The position numbers were made by a program, and so were the translations under genes. From the NCBI RefSeq assembly GCF_000428145.1, contig NZ_ATZJ01000014.1:17643-81642 (forward strand): 64,000 nucleotides of DNA, read 5' to 3'. Every line of letters begins with the position of its first letter. The first letter of the stretch is position 1. This document shows positions 50,395 to 58,530 of the stretch, piece by piece. A model generated the notes under the pieces. That model did not search any database and was not told where the DNA came from. It was given only the letters and a program-made list of their open reading frames with translations. Origin of the DNA: Chitinilyticum litopenaei DSM 21440 (GTDB taxonomy: Bacteria > Pseudomonadota > Gammaproteobacteria > Burkholderiales > Chitinibacteraceae).

Positions 50395-51663
50395 ATGGTC
50401 AACCTTCCCTCCAGCATCACCACGCCGCTGCACTTTGCCTTCTGGGAGCGTCTGCTGGGTTTCGCCCGCTTCGTCGGCCGGCGACTGGTGCGCGACCGCT
50501 GCCTGCAGACGGCGGGCAGCCTGACCTATACCACGCTGCTGGCCTTTGTACCGCTGTTCACGATTGCGCTGACACTGTTTTCCGCCTTTCCCGTGTTCAA
50601 TCAGTACAGCGGGCGCTTCAAGACCTTTCTGCTGACCAATCTGGTGCCCGATGCCTCGGGCAAGCTGATTGGTGTGTACATGCGGCAATTTTCCGACAAT
50701 GCCGAGCGGCTGACGGCAATGGGCATGGTAGGCCTGGTGCTGACCGCCCTGCTGCTGGTCTTCACCATTGAAAAATCATTCAACGAAATCTGGGCCGTAC
50801 GCCGTCCACGCAAGCTGCTGGCCCGCACGCTGATTTACTGGGCCTCGCTGACACTGGCCCCACTGCTGATCGGCATCAGCCTCTCGCTGGCCTCGGCACT
50901 GGACAAGCATGCCGGTGATGTAGCCTGGCTGAATCTGGCCCAGGTCACGCCACTGATCCTTGGCTGGCTGACCCTGACCCTGATATATGTGACGGTGCCA
51001 AACTGCTATGTGCCGCGCACCCACGCCATGATCGCGGCCCTGGTGTCCGGCGTGCTGCTGGAACTGATGAAACAGTTGTTCAGTCTCTATCTGCGGCAAT
51101 TCGGGACATTCAAACTGGTTTACGGCGCCTTTGCCAGCATCCCGATTTTTCTCATGTGGCTGTATGTCTGCTGGGTGATCATCCTGGGTGGCGCAGTACT
51201 GACGGCATCGCTGTCCTACTGGCACCGCGACGGCTGGCGCTGGGGACAGGATCATGGCTCGCGCTTCGAGCAGGCCATTCATATTCTCGCCACCCTGGCG
51301 GCAGCACATCAGCAGGGCGTGGTGCTGCACCTTGATGAGCTGCGCAGACGCGTGCAACTGGGTATCGACGCCACCCACGGTCTGCTGGAGCTGATGGCGG
51401 TACGCAACTGGGTGGAGGAAGGCAAGAACGGCGAATGGCTACTGGCGGTCTCTCCAGCGCACATCCAGTTGATGGATGTCTATCAGCTGGTGGGCAGCAG
51501 CCTGAGCAGTAGCAGTGAACCGGTGATTGCCCGCATCCTGCAGCAGAGTGCCGCGCCACTGCAGATCTCCCTGCAGCGCTATCTGGACCAGCGCCCGGAA
51601 TTGTTCAGCACCCGCGAAACCGATCCAGCCCCCGCCGAAGGAGCGGACAGAACCGGCCGGTGA
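50395..51663 (+). CDS. YihY/BrkB family inner-membrane protein
   Basis: 422 residues. The N-terminal ~285 hold the family's six or so helices with AGSLTYTTLLAFVPLFTIAL (~40-59), LLVFTIEKSFNEIW (~119-132) and YGAFASIPIFLMWLYVCWVI (~234-253). A soluble C-terminal domain of ~130 residues looks winged-helix-like (HLDELRRRVQLGIDATHGLL). The name RNase BN for this family is historical and wrong. Function unknown. A TATTATAA at ~50354-50361 is a likely -10. Confidence 0.85.
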   Translation: MVNLPSSITTPLHFAFWERLLGFARFVGRRLVRDRCLQTAGSLTYTTLLAFVPLFTIALTLFSAFPVFNQYSGRFKTFLLTNLVPDASGKLIGVYMRQFSDNAERLTAMGMVGLVLTALLLVFTIEKSFNEIWAVRRPRKLLARTLIYWASLTLAPLLIGISLSLASALDKHAGDVAWLNLAQVTPLILGWLTLTLIYVTVPNCYVPRTHAMIAALVSGVLLELMKQLFSLYLRQFGTFKLVYGAFASIPIFLMWLYVCWVIILGGAVLTASLSYWHRDGWRWGQDHGSRFEQAIHILATLAAAHQQGVVLHLDELRRRVQLGIDATHGLLELMAVRNWVEEGKNGEWLLAVSPAHIQLMDVYQLVGSSLSSSSEPVIARILQQSAAPLQISLQRYLDQRPELFSTRETDPAPAEGADRTGR

Positions 51664-51802
51664 GCGTAGTCAAGCTGAAACGCGAGAGAACGGCTTGCAG
51701 CAAGACTCACCGATAATGGCAGGTGCCCCTTGCCTGCGCATTCACAAACCGACAGCCGCATGATGGATTGCCTGGCATCCCGCAGCAACACCAGGCCTGG
51801 GA

Positions 51803-52882
51803 TTAATTACAGCCAGCAGCCAACGCGGCGCGCACAATATCCTCGGGAAGTTCGCCAATGCAGGACTGACCCAGCTTTTCCAGCAGAATGAACTTGATCT
51901 TGCCAGCATCGACCTTCTTGTCCTGCGCCATCAACGACAAATAACGCTCGGCACCTAGATCAGGCGCCTTCACCGGCAAGCCTGCGGCCTGCAGCAGGGC
52001 CTTGATCCGCCCCAGCTCGACCTCGGTGATGGTGGACTGCAGGCGCGCAGCATGCGCAGCCAGCATCATGCCGGCAGCGACGGCTTCGCCATGCAGCCAG
52101 ACACCATAGCCCATTCCTGCCTCGATTGCATGCCCAAAGGTATGGCCCAGATTCAACAGCGCACGCTGACCATTTTCCTTTTCATCGGCAGCGACGATGC
52201 GTGCCTTGTTCTCGCAGCAGCGCTCAACGGCATAGGCCAGCGCATCATCGTCCCGCGCCATCAGACGGTCAATATTGACTTCCAGCCATTCAAAGAATTC
52301 CAGATCATCAATCAGACCATACTTGATTACCTCAGCCAGACCTGCGGAAAATTCGCGCGACGGCAAGGTATCCAGCGTGCTCAGGTCCGCCAGCACCAGT
52401 TTGGGCTGATAAAAAGCGCCAATCATGTTCTTGCCGAGCGGGTGATTGACCGCCGTTTTTCCACCCACCGATGAATCCACCTGGGCCAGCAGCGTGGTCG
52501 GAATCTGAATGAACGGCACGCCACGCTGATACACCGCCGCGGCAAAGCCGGTCATGTCGCCGATAACACCGCCGCCAAGCGCGATCAGCGTCGTCTTGCG
52601 TTCGCAGCGAGCAGTCAGCAGCGCATCAAAAATCAGATTGAGCGTTTCCCAGGTTTTGTACTGCTCACCATCGGGCAAGACAATCGGCAGCACGCCAATG
52701 CCTTGCGCCTCAAGCGCATGCTGCAGACCCGCAAGATAGAGAGGGGCGATGGTTGTGTTGGTAATGATCGCAACCTGAGGCAGTGGCAGCAGCGCCTTGA
52801 TCGTCTGAACCGATGCCAGCACCCCCTTGCCAATCAGGATGTCATACGGGGAATGAGCGATGTCGACATTAACGATGCGCAT
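51803..52882 (-). CDS. aroB: 3-dehydroquinate synthase
   Basis: 359-residue shikimate-pathway enzyme using NAD and zinc. DGEQYKTWETLNLIFDALL, ALGGGVIGDMTGFAAA, FIQIPTTLLAQVDSSVGGKT (~132-151), ENKARIVAADEKE, LNLGHTFGHAIE (zinc His) and LHGEAVAAGM (zinc His) are all present. Overlaps the aroK end by 14 bp, as in the usual aroKB operon. Confidence 0.96.
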   Translation of the reverse strand: MRIVNVDIAHSPYDILIGKGVLASVQTIKALLPLPQVAIITNTTIAPLYLAGLQHALEAQGIGVLPIVLPDGEQYKTWETLNLIFDALLTARCERKTTLIALGGGVIGDMTGFAAAVYQRGVPFIQIPTTLLAQVDSSVGGKTAVNHPLGKNMIGAFYQPKLVLADLSTLDTLPSREFSAGLAEVIKYGLIDDLEFFEWLEVNIDRLMARDDDALAYAVERCCENKARIVAADEKENGQRALLNLGHTFGHAIEAGMGYGVWLHGEAVAAGMMLAAHAARLQSTITEVELGRIKALLQAAGLPVKAPDLGAERYLSLMAQDKKVDAGKIKFILLEKLGQSCIGELPEDIVRAALAAGCN

Positions 52883-53396
52883 TGTTTTCTAGCTCTTTGA
52901 TCAAGATGGACAACATGCCCTGTACGGACTGCCGGCTGGTATCAACCACCAGATCGGCAACTTCGCGATAAAGTGGATCGCGCTGCACGTAAAGTTCGCG
53001 CAAGCGCCCAAGCGGATCGGCGGTTTGCAGCAATGGCCGATTTTTGTCATGTGCAGTGCGCTGGTAGAGTTCTTCCGGGCTGGCATTCAGATAAATGACA
53101 AAACCATTCGCCCGCAAACTGGCGCGATTCTGCGGATTGAGAACAACCCCGCCGCCGGTGGCGAGCACAATCTCCTTGCGCTGACAAAGCTCAAAGATCG
53201 CCTCGGCTTCACGCTCGCGAAAGCCGGCCTCGCCCTCAATCTCGAAGATTACCGGAATCTTGACACCGGTCTTGCTTTCGATCTCGTGATCAGAATCAAG
53301 AAAAAGCTTGCCCGTGGCCTTGGCCAAAGCCCTTCCAACCGTTGTCTTCCCGGCCCCCATAAGGCCGACCAAAAAAAAATTGCCTGGCAGTTTCAT
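52869..53396 (-). CDS. aroK: Shikimate kinase
   Basis: 175-residue kinase. Walker A GLMGAGKTTVGRALAK (~11-26), DSDHEIESKTG with the shikimate-binding Asp, FREREAEAI, LATGGGVVL and the lid RNRPLL-like DKNRPLLQTADP. Start ATG 53396 (MKLPGNFF); ATG 53405 is as likely, and neither has a good ribosome-binding site. A T9 tract lies in codons 7-9 (Phe-Phe-Leu). Lies between pilQ and aroB, with a strong hairpin just upstream. Confidence 0.93.
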   Translation of the reverse strand: MKLPGNFFLVGLMGAGKTTVGRALAKATGKLFLDSDHEIESKTGVKIPVIFEIEGEAGFREREAEAIFELCQRKEIVLATGGGVVLNPQNRASLRANGFVIYLNASPEELYQRTAHDKNRPLLQTADPLGRLRELYVQRDPLYREVADLVVDTSRQSVQGMLSILIKELENNAHR

Positions 53397-53416
53397 GCCA
53401 GGCATTTTATCGCAAA

Positions 53417-53447
53417 GAGGCGGGCTCTGCACTGCAGAGCCCGCCTC
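53417..53447 (-). terminator. Hairpin between pilQ and aroK
   Basis: 13-15-bp stem GAGGCGGGCTCTGC with its complement, followed on the minus strand only by CTTTG. Likely a partial terminator or mRNA end-protecting structure after pilQ; it is 12-21 bases before the aroK start. Confidence 0.6.
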
Positions 53448-53471
53448 CACGCAATCAAGCAAACAGTTTAA

Positions 53472-55535
53472 TTACTTGAGAGTGAGGGCAGAGTCCAGCA
53501 CCTTGGGGGTCAGGAACACCAGCAACTCACGCTTTTCATTCACCGTTGACGAATTTCTGAACAGGCCACCCAGCATCGGCAAATCACCCAGTACCGGAAC
53601 TTTGGCAACCGTCTTCTTGTCATCGACGATATAAATACCGCCAATCACCACGGTTCCACCATTTTCCACACGAACTATTGTCTCTACCTGTTTGGTATTC
53701 AACAGGCCCTGACGGGCATCTTCGAAGTCATCCTTATTGATTTTCACATCCATGATGACGTCACCATCCGGAGTAATTTGGGGCTTAACTTTCAGAGAAA
53801 GCACAGCCTTTTTAAAGGTTGTCGTCGTTGCTCCGTTCGGTGCTGTTTCAGTAAATGCCTGTTCCTGACCCTCTTCAATCACAGCCTCTTGTCCATCAGC
53901 TGTCATGACGCGCGGGCTACTGATGACCTTGGCCAGATCATCAGCCTCCAGAGCCGACAATTCGAGGGATAGAATACCGTCGGACCCTGTAATCAGGAAG
54001 GCCAGAGATGCGGCGTTGAAACCTTTCAACCCAGCGGCCGGCAAATTTACGCTTTCTTTATTACCAGCCAAGCCAGGTCCAACTGCTTCTTCACCACCCT
54101 CAGTTGTGCCATATTTAGTATTGGGTTTTGTGCCACCTGCTAGAGCGGCATCACCCTTGGCAAGGATGCCATGCCACTTCACACCCAAATTCTTGGATAC
54201 ACCATCAAGAGCTTCGACAATTCTGGCTTCGATCATTACCTGGCGAACCGGAATATCCAGCTTTTCAATGAGGTCGCGAACCTGATCAAGCTTGACGGGA
54301 ATATCCTGAATAATCAGCGTATTAGTCCGATCATCCATGACGGCGCTACCGCGCGGCGAAAGGATCTTCTGCTTGTCATCCTTGAGGATTTTCTCAAATG
54401 CCATCGCGCGATGATACTTGAGACGGAAATATTCAGTTCGGGTGGGTTCCAACTCCGAGATCTGCTTCTTTGCTTCAAGCTCCTGCTTTTCTTTGGCTGC
54501 CAACTCATCACGCGGCGCTATCCACAGCACATTGCCGGTTTTGCGCATGTCCAGTCCCTTGGCCTGCAAAATGATGTCCAAGGCCTGATCCCAAGGCACA
54601 TCCTTGAGGCGAAGTGTCAGAGAACCATTGACAGTATCGCTGGTGATCACGTTCATGCCAGTAAACTCAGCGATAACTTGCAATACCGTGCGAATCTCCA
54701 CATTCTGGAAGTTCAGCGAGAGCTTTTCGCCTTTATAATTTTTCTGGCTTGTCAGCACCGCCTTGTCTGCCGAGCTATCCCGCACTTCGACAACAAACCG
54801 ATTTTCGGTCTGGTATGCAGAATATTCCCAAACCCCCTTGGGTTCGATAACCATTTTCACGGCATCACCCTGGGTATATGTGTCTACCTTTTGTACCGGG
54901 GTGCCAAAATCCGTCACATCCATCCGGCGCTCAAACGACTTGTTCAATGATGCTTTGGCGAAATCAACCAATAATTTATTGCCTTGCTGGCGAATATCGA
55001 TGCCTACATTTGCACTGGACAAATCTACGACAATCTTACCTTCGCCATTTTGGCCGCGACGGAAGTCAACCTGCTGAACAGACTCTTTCCCAGAGGAGGG
55101 CTTTGATTCGGCGAAAAGACTGGCTTTGCTGCCTGTCGAAGCAACATCCGCACTGCCCGCATCGACCGTAACGATAACAGCATTACCTTGCGCCTCAGTC
55201 GTGTAACCGGCAGATTTGGCAAGATTCAGTACAACACGCGTGCGACCGGCACCTTCAGCAATATTGATTAGGCGAATGGCAGCAGCATTGACTTGAACTG
55301 CGGTCTTGCCAGCCTTGTTGTCAACGTTGGCAAAATCCAGTGCAATGCGCGGAGGCGTTTTTACGACAAAGCTGGTTGGAGCGGGCGGCGGCCCCGAGAA
55401 TGTCAGCTTGATGACCTGACGGTCGACGCTCTCGGAGGTTACTTCCACCCCAGTCAAGGATGTCTGCTCCGCAAACGCAAATGCGCTGAATGCACAAAGC
55501 ACAAGCAGGCCTAGTTTTCTGATTGCATTGATCAT
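53472..55535 (-). CDS. pilQ: Type IV pilus secretin PilQ
   Basis: 687-residue outer-membrane secretin through which the pilus passes. Signal peptide ~1-22. Two AMIN domains (~26-130, ~150-250) bind peptidoglycan. STN/N0 domain (ISLNFQNVEIRTVLQVIAEFTGMN-type, ~270-340), N1 domain with DDRTNTLIIQDIP, and the secretin core VEALDGVSKNLGVKW to GDLPMLGGLFR and RELLVFLTPKVL. Last gene of pilMNOPQ; the start overlaps the pilP stop (ATGA). Confidence 0.96.
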   Translation of the reverse strand: MINAIRKLGLLVLCAFSAFAFAEQTSLTGVEVTSESVDRQVIKLTFSGPPPAPTSFVVKTPPRIALDFANVDNKAGKTAVQVNAAAIRLINIAEGAGRTRVVLNLAKSAGYTTEAQGNAVIVTVDAGSADVASTGSKASLFAESKPSSGKESVQQVDFRRGQNGEGKIVVDLSSANVGIDIRQQGNKLLVDFAKASLNKSFERRMDVTDFGTPVQKVDTYTQGDAVKMVIEPKGVWEYSAYQTENRFVVEVRDSSADKAVLTSQKNYKGEKLSLNFQNVEIRTVLQVIAEFTGMNVITSDTVNGSLTLRLKDVPWDQALDIILQAKGLDMRKTGNVLWIAPRDELAAKEKQELEAKKQISELEPTRTEYFRLKYHRAMAFEKILKDDKQKILSPRGSAVMDDRTNTLIIQDIPVKLDQVRDLIEKLDIPVRQVMIEARIVEALDGVSKNLGVKWHGILAKGDAALAGGTKPNTKYGTTEGGEEAVGPGLAGNKESVNLPAAGLKGFNAASLAFLITGSDGILSLELSALEADDLAKVISSPRVMTADGQEAVIEEGQEQAFTETAPNGATTTTFKKAVLSLKVKPQITPDGDVIMDVKINKDDFEDARQGLLNTKQVETIVRVENGGTVVIGGIYIVDDKKTVAKVPVLGDLPMLGGLFRNSSTVNEKRELLVFLTPKVLDSALTLK

Positions 55536-56062
55536 TTTTTCTGCTCCGCTTCATCCAAAGGCAGGGTGGTAGTCTGCTCTTTCCAATCGCCACTGCTGTC
55601 ACCAACCAATTCGACCAATTTTATCTCAGTCTCGGTAATTGCAATTACTCGACCGAAATTCTGCCCCATAAAATTGCCTGAATGCACTCTGTACAAATTA
55701 CCATCCGGAGCCTTGATCAAAGCCTCAATCGCTTTCCCTCGCTGCAATGTACCAACCATTCGCAACTTTTCAAGATCAAAACTTTCAAGCACTTCCCTAG
55801 GGCGATTGGGATCGGGCTGAGGCCCTCCAGAGTTTTTCTTGGCGAGCTCCATTTTCTTTAAACTGTAAGGATCAAGCAAGTCATATGCCGCATAAGAAAA
55901 CGCCTCATAGGGCTTAACTTCGGGCAAAGGCTCAACCTTACCTCGCATGCTGTTGGTTTGTTCATCCATCCAAGCCTGCAAGTCATCGCTCTCGCTTCCA
56001 AAAATACAGCCAGAAAGCAGCAAAGGCAAAATCAAGTAGCTTATTAATCGCAAATTCTTCAT
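55532..56062 (-). CDS. pilP: Pilus assembly lipoprotein PilP
   Basis: 176 residues. Lipoprotein signal with lipobox LLSGC (Cys ~19). The C-terminal beta domain (LEKLRMVGTLQRGKAIEALI, ~95-114; GNLYRVHSGNFMGQNFGRV) is the part that contacts PilQ N0. Disordered linker ~25-80 binds PilN/O. Twelve bp after pilO. Confidence 0.94.
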   Translation of the reverse strand: MKNLRLISYLILPLLLSGCIFGSESDDLQAWMDEQTNSMRGKVEPLPEVKPYEAFSYAAYDLLDPYSLKKMELAKKNSGGPQPDPNRPREVLESFDLEKLRMVGTLQRGKAIEALIKAPDGNLYRVHSGNFMGQNFGRVIAITETEIKLVELVGDSSGDWKEQTTTLPLDEAEQKK

Positions 56063-56074
56063 TTCAGACCACCT

Positions 56075-56707
56075 TTATTGTCGCGACCTTTTCTTGGCCT
56101 CTACATCGGCCTGCCTGATAGCCTGTAATTCCGAATCATCCAGAGCGCGGTATGTATTCACCACAGCCTTGAAATTAAGCAAGCCGCCAGCGGCTTGACC
56201 CAACTGAACATTGCCAATCGTCACAATCCGGGGCAACTGAGACACATCGCTCACAAACGCCGCCAGATCATGGTAGGTTCCAGTAAGTTCGACACTGATT
56301 GGTAATTGGCCGAACTCAGCAGTTTTAATCTCAGGCTGAGGCTTAAACAGTACAAACTTCAGTCCACGACCGACGCCCGCCTGATTTATGTCTTTCAGCA
56401 AACTCTCCATATCAGACTTGTTCGGCAACTGTTTCAGCAACGCTCCAAAAGTCCGCTGAATTTCATCCAATTGCTGCTTATACGCTTCGAGATTAATTGC
56501 CTGGGTTTTCTTTGTAATGAACTCTTCCTTAAGAGCAACCTCTGTTGCTCTGCTGGCTTCAATCTCTGTCAGCTGATCAGCCCACAAGTAAAAATATCCA
56601 CCAGTAACAACAAGAACCAACAGCAAGGCTGCGCAAAAAAGCTGAATAGGGACAGGCCAGTTCCCTGCATCCTTGGGATCTAGATTTTTCAACTCATCAA
56701 GCGTCAT
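56075..56707 (-). CDS. pilO: Pilus alignment protein PilO
   Basis: 210 residues: N-terminal membrane helix (LFCAALLLVLVVTGGYFYLW, ~24-43), coiled coil ~50-95, and a ferredoxin-like C-domain with ISVELTGTYHDLAAFVSDVS (~136-155). Pairs with PilN in the inner membrane. Overlaps pilN by 4 bp. Base composition here is visibly lower in G+C than most of the window. Confidence 0.93.
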   Translation of the reverse strand: MTLDELKNLDPKDAGNWPVPIQLFCAALLLVLVVTGGYFYLWADQLTEIEASRATEVALKEEFITKKTQAINLEAYKQQLDEIQRTFGALLKQLPNKSDMESLLKDINQAGVGRGLKFVLFKPQPEIKTAEFGQLPISVELTGTYHDLAAFVSDVSQLPRIVTIGNVQLGQAAGGLLNFKAVVNTYRALDDSELQAIRQADVEAKKRSRQ

Positions 56708-57294
56708 TTGCGCCCCCCAATTCCTTTAGCAGGCGATGAAGCATTAGCAGGATCAGGCCGGGAAAGACTCACTTCCAGAGTAAATTCCGACAAATTAGCG
56801 GAAGCGCCTGTCGATGCCTTGACTTCAACGAGTGTTGGTTGCTCAAACAAAGGCGATTCAGTCAAATTTTGCATGAAACCTGAAACCCTTGCGTTCGATT
56901 GCGTAAGGCCAACCATCACAAGCTTCGCATCTGCTTGCTTGACGTCCTTGAGGTAAATGCCCTCGGGCGTCTTTTTTGTCAGCTCATCCATCAAGCGTAC
57001 AGCTTCAGTACGGTTGCTCTGCAAACGCTCAACAATCGTTTTTTTCTCAAGCATGGCTTGCTTGTCTGCTTTAAGCTTCTCAATTTCGGCAATCTGCTGA
57101 TCAAGCTTCAGATTTTCAGCGCGCAGGAATTCATTTCGCTGATTTTGAGCCTCAAGTTTTGCAGCCAAAAATAGATAACCCAAGGTTACAATACCTGCCG
57201 CGGCTATCACAGAAAAAACCAAGACAGAAACAAACCGCCGCTGCCTAGCCAGCCGCTTCTGCTCGCGGTGAGGTAAGAGGTTAATTCTTATCAT
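56704..57294 (-). CDS. pilN: Pilus alignment protein PilN
   Basis: 196 residues. Opening IRINLLPHREQKR is the PilM-binding motif. Membrane helix ~23-43, coiled coil ~48-90 and a C-terminal domain with DELTKKTPEGIYLKDV. Overlaps pilM by 4 bp. Confidence 0.94.
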   Translation of the reverse strand: MIRINLLPHREQKRLARQRRFVSVLVFSVIAAAGIVTLGYLFLAAKLEAQNQRNEFLRAENLKLDQQIAEIEKLKADKQAMLEKKTIVERLQSNRTEAVRLMDELTKKTPEGIYLKDVKQADAKLVMVGLTQSNARVSGFMQNLTESPLFEQPTLVEVKASTGASANLSEFTLEVSLSRPDPANASSPAKGIGGRK

Positions 57295-58364
57295 GCTGGG
57301 TCAAACCTCCGCATTGCGAGACCGCAGGCAATTAACAAGGAAGGGGCATCCACTTGCACCTGCTTACCTCTGACCTTGCCAGTTGACATACTAAAAAATG
57401 GATTGGCTCGCATGGTACTGGCAACTTGAGTACGCGCAGAAACAGCCTCATCAAGGCCATGAATCACGCTGCAGCCACCAGCAAGCAGGATGTGATCCAC
57501 ACCATTGAAGTTGCTTGAGGTATAGAAAAACTGGAGAGAACGAGACACTTCAAGCGCAAGAGTATCCATGAAAGGCTGCAGAACATCCGGTTCATAGTTT
57601 TCAGGCAGTCCCCCCTGCCGCTTCGCTTGCTCGGCCTCTTCAAAAGACATGTTGAACTTGCGTTGAATTTCCTGGGTCAACTGGTTGCCGGCATAGGCCT
57701 GATCACGACTGTAAATGGATTGGCCATTCTTGAACACGTTCATGTGGATCGCGGTAGCGCCGATGTCGACAAGAGCCACAATCTGCCCATCTCCCCCGGA
57801 AGGAAGCTGCGAGCTCATGAGCTCAAAAGCAGACTGGGCGGCAAAGGACTCCACATCCAGTACGCTGGGCTTCAAGCCGGCAAGCTCAATCACGGCTACG
57901 CGCTCATCAACCTTGTCTTTTTTCGCTGCCGCGATCAGCACTTCATCTTCATCTGGCGCGGCCGCAGCAGGACCCAGAACCTGGAAATCAAGGTTGACTT
58001 CATCCAGTGAAAACGGGATGTACTGGTTGGCTTCCGTCTCGACTTGCATCTCCAATTCGCGCTCGGAGAGCTTGCCCGGGACCAAAATTTTCTTGGTAAT
58101 CACCGCGGCTGGCGGCAAGGCGACAGCTACAGACTTGATGCGGGTATTGAGATGCTTCCACGCCTTGCGAACAGCTTCTGCGACAGCATCCTGATTATTG
58201 ATGTTGCCATCAACGACCGCCTCTTTGGGAAGAGGCTCGATGTGATAGCGATCCAGGCTGTAGTTTCGCCCCACCAGGCTCAGCTCGACCATCTTGACGG
58301 CTGAAGAGCTGATGTCCACACCGATGAGCGGGGGTGCTTTCGGCTTGAAGAAATCGAGGTTCAA
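57291..58364 (-). CDS. pilM: Pilus assembly actin-like ATPase PilM
   Basis: 357-residue cytoplasmic FtsA/actin-fold protein. PPLIGVDISSSAVKMVEL (~11-28), VALPPAAVITKK, VALVDIGATAIHMNVF (phosphate loop 2) and HILLAGGCSVIHGLDEAV. I chose TTG 58364 (MNLDFFKPK) because it gives the standard PilM N-terminus after AAGGGGC; ATG codons 60-90 bp upstream only add residues with no match. First gene of pilMNOPQ, divergent from mrcA. Confidence 0.93.
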   Translation of the reverse strand: MNLDFFKPKAPPLIGVDISSSAVKMVELSLVGRNYSLDRYHIEPLPKEAVVDGNINNQDAVAEAVRKAWKHLNTRIKSVAVALPPAAVITKKILVPGKLSERELEMQVETEANQYIPFSLDEVNLDFQVLGPAAAAPDEDEVLIAAAKKDKVDERVAVIELAGLKPSVLDVESFAAQSAFELMSSQLPSGGDGQIVALVDIGATAIHMNVFKNGQSIYSRDQAYAGNQLTQEIQRKFNMSFEEAEQAKRQGGLPENYEPDVLQPFMDTLALEVSRSLQFFYTSSNFNGVDHILLAGGCSVIHGLDEAVSARTQVASTMRANPFFSMSTGKVRGKQVQVDAPSLLIACGLAMRRFDPA

Positions 58365-58530
58365 CTTTGCAGCCCCTTTTATATGATGTTTACGTACCAA
58401 AAAAATCGTAACAGCCGACTCCATCCCATGTAAAGCAAGGTAGACAAGCCCCACAGATTTTGCAACAAGGGCATAATCCCGTAAATTCCTGTCTAACGCG
58501 TACAGTCTCTACATTCCAGCCGGCCTTCTG

